Of a stretch of DNA of 64,000 nucleotides, positions 56,920-64,000 are shown one piece after another; position 1 is the stretch's first letter; every line of letters begins with the position of its first letter. A model generated the notes under the pieces. It saw only the letters and a program-made list of their open reading frames with translations, was not told the origin of the DNA and searched no databases. The translations under genes and the position numbers were made by a program. The stretch covers positions 1-64,000 of the forward strand of contig MU626358.1 of NCBI GenBank assembly GCA_025603075.1, in the 5' to 3' direction. The DNA comes from Neoconidiobolus thromboides FSU 785 (Eukaryota > Entomophthoromycota > Entomophthoromycetes > Entomophthorales > Neoconidiobolaceae).

Positions 56920-57903
56920 ATGAAATTAAACACCTTTTTATTATGCTTATCACAGGTAGCCTGTGCGTTTGCATTTAAATTCCATACTCGCGGCGTTACC
57001 AAGGCAGATTCCTTAGTCTCAGACTTGGAAAAATCAATGAAACAAATGGTAACAGAGGCGAGCAAAGACAAACCAGTAGCCCTTAAAAGCCGAAATTTAA
57101 TACGTGGTTTTGTATCACAAAGTTTAACGCCCAACGAAGAAGAAAGTAAAAGATATCTAAGGTTAGCAGGTACTTCTTATTGTCCAACAGAGACCTTAAA
57201 AACATGGAAATGTGGCCATTGTCAAAAGCTAAGTACCGTAGAATACCAAGAAACTATTGAGGATCCAAACACTCAAACTAGAGCCATTATAGCAGTTGAT
57301 AAAACAAAAAAAGAGATTATTATCTCTTTTCGTGGATCTTCAAACCTTAGGAACTGGTTTCAAAATGTTCAAACGCTTCCTTTCAACTCAGAACAAGCCA
57401 TCATTGATGCTACTGTACATAGTGGATTTAAAACATGTAATGATAACTTGAAAAAACTTTACATACCAGTTATTAAGAAACTTGTCAAAAAATATCCAAA
57501 ATTTACTGTTGTTGTTACGGGCCATTCTTTAGGTGGTGCTGTAGCTACTTTAGCTACTTTGTCTATTAACTTTGAAGTAAGAATTAAATTTTCAAAGATG
57601 CGTTTGGTCACTTTTTGCCAGCCAAGAGTTGGTAATGACAAGTTTGCTGCTTGGATGAATAAAAACGTATTAGATTCCACTCGTTTTACTAATAATAATG
57701 ATCCAGTGCCTAGATTACCTATCAGTAGCTTTGGGTTTGTTCATCAACATACGGAAGTTTATATTAAAGGTAACACGGCTAAAGTATGCTCAAACAAAAT
57801 GATGGAAGATAATACTTGTCTTACTTCTGCTTTACCAAGTATCCTTAGTGGTATTTCAGATCATACTAAAGTTTGGGGAATTGGAGTTTCTTCTGAATGT
57901 TAG
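56920..57903 (+). CDS. Secreted class 3 lipase (Rhizomucor type)
   Basis: Single-exon gene, 327 residues. Signal peptide MKLNTFLLCLSQVACAFAF, then a propeptide-like region to about residue 80. Catalytic domain: oxyanion strand 'IIISFRGSSNLRNWF', nucleophile Ser193 in 'TGHSLGGAVATLATLS', 'TFCQPRVGNDKFAAW', Asp261 in 'NNNDPVPRLP', and His315 in 'SDHTKVWGI' near the C-terminus; the triad is complete. Several Cys residues (e.g. 'SYCPT', 'KCGHCQK', 'KVC', 'NTC') could form disulfides. The family hydrolyses triacylglycerols outside the cell. The length and motif spacing match Rhizomucor-type lipases. Codon use is slightly less AT-rich than in neighbouring intron-rich genes. Confidence 0.93.
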   Translation: MKLNTFLLCLSQVACAFAFKFHTRGVTKADSLVSDLEKSMKQMVTEASKDKPVALKSRNLIRGFVSQSLTPNEEESKRYLRLAGTSYCPTETLKTWKCGHCQKLSTVEYQETIEDPNTQTRAIIAVDKTKKEIIISFRGSSNLRNWFQNVQTLPFNSEQAIIDATVHSGFKTCNDNLKKLYIPVIKKLVKKYPKFTVVVTGHSLGGAVATLATLSINFEVRIKFSKMRLVTFCQPRVGNDKFAAWMNKNVLDSTRFTNNNDPVPRLPISSFGFVHQHTEVYIKGNTAKVCSNKMMEDNTCLTSALPSILSGISDHTKVWGIGVSSEC

Positions 57904-58365
57904 AGAATTAAAAATTAAAATACAAACTAATAATAAATAATACTTTTAAAAAAGTTCTATATAATTTCTAAACAACACTTAATCTATTTCAACGAACAAA
58001 AACTATCTTTAAATTGTAAATTGTTTATAAATTATATTACAGAATTTTGAAGATATAGTAATGCCTAAAATTTTTATGGTATTATACTTATAATCCTAGG
58101 ATAAATAAGACATTAATTACATCGAAAATGCCAGCGATGATACTCGAAACCCCTAAAATAATAAGATATTACCATACATCAAACCATATATTTTTATATT
58201 TTATTTTTATTATTAAGTTAGTAAATCTATAATAAATAGGATGTGTGCTATAAAATGTTATAAAGCAACTATGTAAAGTCACTTTGAATAAATATTAATA
58301 AATAAGTACTTAATAATGTTTTGATACTACTGTCTGGATATAGTTTTATTGAAAATTATAACTAA
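57904..58365. other. Gene-free spacer
   Basis: Nothing recognised apart from the downstream end of the lipase transcript. Confidence 0.55.
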
Positions 58366-58464
58366 TATTGAGGATGTATTTTTTTGTTTAAGAATTTCAT
58401 TAGTAATTTTTCCACTTAAATAGTGCTTTAAAAATGGAAAAAATAATGAAACTAACACTCGCAT
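58366..58464 (+). mobile_element. Fold-back miniature element, copy 22 (3' end shortened)
   Basis: Starts TATTGAGGATGT and carries TTTGTTTAAGAATTTCATTA. The right end is deleted after AATGAAACTAACACTCGC. Confidence 0.7.
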
Positions 58465-58791
58465 TAATACCTAGGAATATTGCATTCTTTTACTACTATT
58501 CCTCTATTTTTAACTTAAATTCGAAATTGTTAGTCCAATTAGTAATCAGAAAACATATAAACTGGAAATATATAAAAATTGAAAACACAATATAACAAAA
58601 AATAAACTTATGTAGCCATGTACGTTTGTTGTGGTGTATTCTTTAGTATGTAAAGGTTTATGTTAAACGAATTTAATCTTTAAAGGTATACTTTATAATG
58701 ATAAATCGAATCTAAAGCTTATAAAAATTTATTTGAAAACGATTTTTTTTAAAAAGATCAATTATAAATCTAGAAAACAATTTTTATTAAT
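58465..58791. other. Gene-free spacer
   Basis: No coding frame or element seen before the 3' end of the SET gene. Confidence 0.55.
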
Positions 58792-59333
58792 TTATAACAA
58801 TTTCTTTATGTGTTCGTTAATAAAAAGATGGCTTAATCGGTCTTTTGTTAAATGCTCTGCCCCTTTAATTTGCTTAAAACACTATTATATAAATTACTAC
58901 TTTATAAATAAACATTAACTATAGTTATTACCTTTGAGTCTCCACACCAGCAATCAAATGGTTGGTCCATACTGTATTCTGTAGAAGGATAAAAGAAAGT
59001 TAATTCATCATTTACTTGGATATCTTTGTTAGCAGTAACACTAATGGTATTGTCAGCAACTGCGACAAAGTTGACACTAGGATTACATGAGTGATTAGTA
59101 AAAACAAACTCGGAATCTAAGTCCACATGAACATTTTGGTTCGTTTGGACAGTTGTATAATCTTTAACTGGATTAACGGTAAGTCCTTTTAAAAGAGCTA
59201 TTTCCTCCCCTTTCTTAAACTCTTTTAAACTATATAGTTTGGTACTCAAGTTATCCCCTTCAATGATAGTAACTAAATCATCGAATTTTCTACGATATTT
59301 TGTTTGTCCTGCCATTAGAATTGGTGCGTCCAT
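58792..59333 (-). CDS. Stand-alone SET-domain protein
   Basis: Two exons, 59333-58932 and 58881-58792, joined in frame, 163 residues. The SET core is small: 'FTNHSCNPSVNF' (residues about 78-89; the NHSCNP box binds the methyl donor), then 'DELTFFYPSTEYSMDQPFD' and a post-SET motif 'CWCGDSKC' completed only by the second exon ('CFKQIKGAEHLTKDRLSHLF'). Such single-domain SET proteins are lysine methyltransferase candidates; the substrate is unknown. No chromatin-reader domain is attached. The second exon is hidden by an unrelated open frame on the other strand. Confidence 0.75.
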
Positions 59334-59649
59334 ACTTTCAACTAATTAAAAAAGTCAATTATTATTTCTTTATTATCCTATTTATACTTTCAAGTGAGCT
59401 CAAATTTAAGGGATATGAATACCGAAATTGAGACTAAATTAAGTCATTGAAAATTCCCTATCTTTTTTTACGAACCAATGGTTACAAAATTTATTTCTCA
59501 TATTTTAGAAACCTGAAAATAGTAGTTGAACTTTGATGTAGTATTAAAGTAGAGATATTTATTTATATAAAAAATAAAATAGATGGTGATCAAAAGGAGA
59601 ATTCTATGATTAGATTAATAAATAAGAATCAAAAATTACCCTTTTAAGA
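59334..59649. other. Spacer between minus-strand genes
   Basis: Promoter region of the SET gene and the 3' end of the small membrane protein. Nothing else recognised. Confidence 0.5.
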
Positions 59650-60003
59650 TTAAAATACACAAAATGAACTAGTCAATCTAGGATTGCAACAACAGATAGC
59701 CACTGCTATAATTACCACTACTACCACCGCTATAATACCTCCTATAAGTGGCCAGTTCGTTTTACTTTTCCCTGCTTTGTCTTCCCTACGTACTAATTCA
59801 TTCTGTTCTTTATTTTGGTTCAAGTTGAAATCACTATTTAAATTCTCGTTAAAGAAACTCCTTGAAAACGAAGGGTTCACCATTAGAATTTGGTCCGGTA
59901 TTAGAGCATTTTGATCCCCTTTTATCGTCTTTGTTTCTTTTGTTGGTACTGCACTCAGTGCAATACATAAACTTAAGATTAAAATTAGATTAATTATTTT
60001 CAT
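59650..60003 (-). CDS. Small single-span membrane protein
   Basis: 117 residues in one exon. A signal peptide-like start (MKIINLILILSLCIALSAVP), a polar Asn-rich external part (about residues 22-84), a basic/acidic stretch 'RREDKAGKSKTNW', one membrane helix 'LIGGIIAVVVVVIIAVAI' and a Cys-rich end (CCCNP) that could be lipid-modified. This is a type I membrane layout. No family recognised. It lies between the SET gene and a short possible open frame at 60115-60225. Confidence 0.6.
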   Translation of the reverse strand: MKIINLILILSLCIALSAVPTKETKTIKGDQNALIPDQILMVNPSFSRSFFNENLNSDFNLNQNKEQNELVRREDKAGKSKTNWPLIGGIIAVVVVVIIAVAICCCNPRLTSSFCVF

Positions 60004-60114
60004 TTGAATACAAGAATCAAATTTAAAAAATAAGTGTTCTTACTCTTTTTATTACTCCTTTTTCATCATTGCTTTATGGCTTATTTTTTATTTAAAGGGT
60101 TTTATAATAGCCAA

Positions 60115-60225
60115 TTAAATTTCAGTTACAGTCTTTTCTCTATTGATCACTTGTTCTATTTCTTCCCCTCCTTTTAGTTTGCGTAATTGATCTGTTTTTT
60201 TGAAGTGTTTAATCAAGTTGACCAT
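60115..60225 (-). CDS. Possible 36-residue open frame
   Basis: Minus-strand frame MVNLIKHFKKTDQLRKLKGG..., ending in TAA, highly charged and helical, in a region slightly less AT-rich than the flanks. It may be a real small gene, a terminal exon of an unseen gene, or chance. No family recognised and no splice partner identified. Confidence 0.25.
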   Translation of the reverse strand: MVNLIKHFKKTDQLRKLKGGEEIEQVINREKTVTEI

Positions 60226-61584
60226 TTATTTAGTAAAAAATTGACTTTGATTAGTAAATTCTAAAAGTGCATAAGCTCTACTGCATAAATTTTAATTAAG
60301 TGATGCAACTTGACAGGTTATGAAATTTTTAGTATTTAGAGTTAAAATTTTAAAGCTATAAATACACTAAATGTATTATTATACATATTTAAAATTAGAA
60401 CTTATGTTTAAAATTTTGGTTTGAGAGTTATTTCTAAATTTTACTCTTGTTTACTAGAATCTAATCAATCATCTATTTACCATCTCATTGTTTTTTAATG
60501 AATTTAAACTTAATGAAAGCATTTAATTATTAATATTAATAACAGAAATAGCTAAAGCATATTTTATTTAGTACAATCATTTTAGATCGCCTTTTTTAGT
60601 TTTATATGTATTTTTATAATATCATACATCTTTAAGTTGACATGACAACTGCTATATTAATGTGATTTAAAAGTAACTCTTAAAAAAATACAGTCATGTC
60701 AAATCCATTTCTGCCAGATATCTGTGTCAAAAGATTAAAACCAATTTTGACACATTAAATCTAAAATTTTAGTTATCACATACTCTGGGCTCTTTCTAAC
60801 ACAACCTATATGTTTAATAAGTATATCCATTTATTAAAGCTAGCCTATTTAGATATATGTCTTAATAGCTTAATAATGTATAATATCAGAATTTTGTTTC
60901 ATTACAACTTTCAATTCTGGTATAAAATTACTATAATATACAAATATTTTTCAAACTAATTTTAGACTAATTTCAAACAGCTCTAAATGCAAAATACTTA
61001 TAAGCTATTGGTGAATAACAAATCAATTGTTAGTGAAATTATTTATTGCAATAACCATCTCAGCATTAACTAAATTTGTAGTTGCTATAATGAGTCTGAA
61101 TAATATGTGGGGCTGCCAGGCTTATAGTGATAATGTATATAAAATTTAATAGTAGAGTAAGCTATAATCCATTATTTAATAAACCTCTGGTATGTAATCT
61201 TAGTGACACATTACTTGATTGTACAGTTAGGTAATCCGTACAATGATTAAAGGTGTTATTTTATTACGATATTATATTGCAAAACACCGTTATTGCTTAA
61301 TCTGATTTTCAATAGATTTAGCCATTAATTTATAATGCAAAGTAACTTTTAGTGTCGTGCTTATTATCAATAATTAATTAAAAGATCTATTGGTAACAAA
61401 ATAATAGAATAAATTTATTAAATTTTATACTGGATCCCAAAATAATTGTATATAAGCTACTAAATTAGGATTCATAGATATATTGTAAAGAATAGTAATA
61501 ACTAAAGAATATTATAAATAAAACATTAAAATAAAGTCAATTTAACTTTTTCGTCAAATTTTTATAATCATCAAATAAAAGATA
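60226..61584. other. Gene-free AT-rich spacer
   Basis: 1.36 kb with no coding frame, fold-back element or RNA gene recognised. Confidence 0.6.
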
Positions 61585-62445
61585 ATGAGTAAACTAAAGC
61601 AACTATTAAACATTGATGAATTTCAACCTGAGCGTAGTTTCGAGTCTAATTTAATATCAGTAAGTTCACTGCTTGTGGTGCGGGGGATAATGTCCTTATT
61701 TCAACTAATAGTATTAATTTTAATGATCGTAAACAACTACGATAATCCTTTAACCTTTGGTATGTTTCTAACTAATTTTGGGTTCTATGGCCTTACTATT
61801 TATCTATGGGTATAACAAATTTAATTTATTAACACCCCTTTTATTAACTTTCTAATTAGTGGTCTTTATACCTAAGCATATGTGCTGTTTTGAATCCAAA
61901 AACTTACATTCCCTTCATATATCATTCATCTGTATTCCATTTCATTTATCAGTTATTTTATGAATCTATGTTAATCTACCATTTCATTATCTCTGTCATC
62001 TATTGGAGCTTATTAGCCAGTGAGGATCTCCCTACATTATCAGCTTTACTTCTATTTTTGACCATTGCTAGACATTTATTTAATTTCATCTTCATGTTCA
62101 TAGAACTGCTTCTAAGTCGTAATCTCATCTACCTCTCCCACTATCCTATACTTCTATCATTTGGCTTATTATACATTTGCTTGGCCATCCTCGTCCATCA
62201 TTTGTAAGTTCAACTTATATCTAAACCATGTTTTTTTATTTAATTTTAATTTCTTGTTTAGGCACGGGATTTGGGCCTATTCTTTCTTAGATTATAATGA
62301 AAATCCACTTCGATTCGGAATCGTCCTTGGTGGTATCTTTATTTTTAGCTTACTATATTATATAGGTTTATATTATCTACATAAGCTGAGGGATCATTTA
62401 TTTGCTAATAGATACCGTAGAATTGTTCCAGAAAGTGTGGTATAA
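61585..62445 (+). CDS. Multi-span membrane protein, AIG1/Rolling-stone type
   Basis: Three exons: 61585 to about 61812, about 61859 to 62203, about 62262 to 62445. Both introns are GT-AG and in frame; about 250 residues. Six to seven hydrophobic segments include 'SLLVVRGIMSLFQLIVLILM', 'FGMFLTNFGFYGLTIYLWW', 'FIISVIYWSLLASED', 'RHLFNFIFMFIELLLS' and 'LSFGLLYICLAILVHHL', then 'GIWAYSFLDYNENP' and a C-terminal basic tail. The TNFG/W box, the YW...L segment and the final aromatic-FLD motif recall FAR-17a/AIG1 and Rolling-stone membrane proteins, some of which are lipid hydrolases. The match is by layout and short motifs only. Confidence 0.5.
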
Positions 62446-62923
62446 TCATTAAGTTTGAATGAATTAATGTTATCAAAAATAGAATCAAGTTTATAATAAA
62501 AATAGTTAATATATTTATTTACAAATAGAGTAATTGTAAGTTATAGAATATAGTATTAAAAGTTAAATGGTTCTTATTATATTTAGCTACTCAATTTAAA
62601 GATATTATTTCTAATTAAATAATGTATAACTTTTTAGCTTTTATCAAACCAAATAAGATAAACTATCAAAATCCTTTAAATAAGATATTTAATAGAAATA
62701 TACTCTTTTACTTTAAAAATTCCTTGCACGAAACAGTAAAAGCAGTACATTCAGACGTAAAACTGCCAATAAATACATAAAGTATATTTAAATTCAAAGT
62801 AAAACAACATTAAAAATCAAATATTATGAAGACTACATAGCCAAGTTTATTAAGTTCTTTAGTTTCGATCTGTCTTTTATTATTGAACTTAACGAAAAAG
62901 GGTATAGTATCTATATATTACAT
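62446..62923. other. Convergent intergenic region
   Basis: 3' ends of the membrane-protein gene and of the gene entering from the right edge. No feature recognised. Confidence 0.55.
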
Positions 62924-64000
62924 CTAATCCTTTTTCGTATGAAACTTTTCTGCTAATTTACGTAACATATCCATGGTAGCTTCTTCTTTAGCTTGATAAG
63001 AAGCTACTCTTTGTTTTAATTGTTCTGCTTTTTCTTTTTCAATCTGTTGTCGACGAGTATTCCTTTGATATTCTCGGCTTTTTTGCTTTGCTAGCCTAAA
63101 ATAGAGCATACATTAGTTTCATTAATCAATTAATAATGTTTTAATTTACGTAGAATAAAAGTCATCCCCTCCCATTAATTCTTTGTCGTCTAATACAACA
63201 TCTGGTGAATTTTCTCTCTTTGTGTATGCTGCTTTCATTCGTTTTTTTTCGATCATTGCTTCTCTATTTGTAAAGAATTATTTATATATTATTATCCCTG
63301 TACTTTTGAATAATCCTACCTTCCAGTAGCTTTAGGTACTAATTCTTCCAATAAAACCTCTTTATCTTTACGTAATCTTTTGTTTTCTCTCTTCTTTCTA
63401 TCTCTTCCAGCTGCATTCAATTCTTCTTCCTCTAGTACTATTTTTCTATTAGTGCCATTATATATGATTAAGACGTTCACATTTACTTGCGTCGGTTCGA
63501 TTTTTGATTGAAAAATCTGATGGCATAGTTGGACCTAATACATGAATAAAGTGGAAATTTATTATTAACTATAATCTACCTTGGACCCTTCTCTTTTTAT
63601 CCATATTCAATTGCCTTGCTTTATGTTTATTGGTATCTGTGTCCACTATATCTCTTATTCTATCTAACTCACTTCCATCCTAATAGCTTAGTTTAGTATT
63701 TAATTTACTGATTCCAATTGGCAATTACGATTTTATTTGCAAACTTCCATTTAAAACTAGTATTATCCTCCTTAGCAAACTGAGTACTATTAACTCCATC
63801 ATAAAATTTATCTGTTCAATTATTATATATATCAATAACCCATGAGAAGTTTAAATACCTTCTAATACACCAGAATTCCATTTTTTAACAAATTTTTTAA
63901 AGTATTTTTTTTGATCTTCATTATTCATCTCCATAAAATACTTTCCTTTATTTTCTAATAACCATAAGCGAAACTCGCTGTTTTTACGGTAATAGTCATC
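62924..64000 (-). CDS. Conserved Lys/Glu-rich nuclear-type protein (5' end outside window)
   Basis: Minus-strand gene that enters from the right edge and ends at TAG 62926-62924. At least six exons are visible. Exons in order of translation give 'SEFRLWLLENKGKYFMEM', 'KKYFKKFVKKWNSGVLE', 'SFKWKFANKIDGSELDRIRD', a basic stretch 'KHKARQLNMDKKRRVQGP', 'VLLEELVPKATG', 'REAMIEKKRMKAAYTKREN', 'DDKELMGGDDFYSTLAKQ' and a C-terminal coiled coil ending EKFHTKKD. This order is that of a widespread eukaryotic family of basic nuclear proteins related to plant SCI1-like proteins; I cannot assign a biochemical role. Exon borders in the middle are approximate. Confidence 0.65.

Noticed and set aside
12267-58464. 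CRISPR-like or satellite array made of the 105-bp units
   Set aside because: Units are dispersed, in both orientations, with unrelated spacers of very different length. That is not an array.
12267-58464. Target-site duplication of the fold-back family
   Set aside because: The element ends (ATAT) are themselves AT-rich and the flanks are AT-rich, so a TA or longer duplication cannot be separated from chance by eye.
1-64000. Prokaryotic operon, phage or defence-island interpretation
   Set aside because: Spliceosomal introns run through most genes, and the gene families are eukaryotic housekeeping ones.

Overview
The window looks like nuclear DNA of an AT-rich fungus, probably from an early-diverging (zygomycete- or chytrid-grade) lineage; the species cannot be fixed from the sequence. 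The evidence is: many short introns (about 35-70 bp) with GTAAGT-type donors, CTAAC/CTAAT-like branch points and AG acceptors; a standard-code gene set with fungal-type members (Aly/REF, Spf1-type P5A ATPase, adrenodoxin-type ferredoxin, TORC2 Sin1/Avo1, Rhizomucor-type lipase, UTP23, CENP-Q-like); and long gene-free stretches full of small mobile elements. There is no plasmid, phage, CRISPR or bacterial operon structure.

Layout. 1-528 holds the 3' end of an Aly/REF mRNA-export adaptor gene; a complete second copy lies inverted at 10566-11651. Between them are a glycine/glutamine repeat protein, an FYRN/FYRC nuclear protein and a 19-exon P5A ATPase. 12979-24992 holds an unknown gene, serine hydroxymethyltransferase (SHMT), an ArsB/CitM-like transporter, a G-protein beta subunit, mitochondrial ferredoxin, a small Pop5/Rpp14-like protein and a CENP-Q-like protein. 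24993-28677 is a gene-free mobile-element cluster. 28678-38440 holds an MBIP-like gene, SIN1, a TBC Rab-GAP, a five-repeat helix-turn-helix protein, a small coiled-coil protein and glutaredoxin, with a decayed glutaredoxin copy beside it. 39280-43990 is again element-rich. 43992-52654 holds carnitine acyltransferase, RNase H2 subunit C, phospholipase C and UTP23. 54639-64000 holds a COPI-associated-type membrane protein, a secreted lipase, a stand-alone SET protein, a small membrane protein, a multi-span membrane protein and the 3' part of a conserved nuclear-type protein.

How the genes relate. They are ordinary eukaryotic single-gene units on both strands, not a pathway cluster. Loose themes are one-carbon/Fe-S/redox metabolism (SHMT, ferredoxin, glutaredoxin), membrane signalling (G-beta, PLC, TORC2 Sin1) and RNA/nuclear functions (Aly/REF, UTP23, RNase H2C, Pop5-like, FYR, SET, MBIP-like).

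Most notable: (1) a family of about 105-bp fold-back miniature elements with at least 22 copies, whose close pairs are all in opposite orientation; (2) a second family of about 465-bp elements, one of which sits inside a fold-back element and is flanked by a clean 4-bp target duplication; (3) an SHMT gene whose cytosolic start codon lies inside an intron of the mitochondrial form, next to two duplicated 42-bp exons; (4) a protein built of five helix-turn-helix-like units; (5) an inverted Aly/REF duplication with a patchy, conversion-like identity profile. All exon borders were read by eye and have no transcript support.
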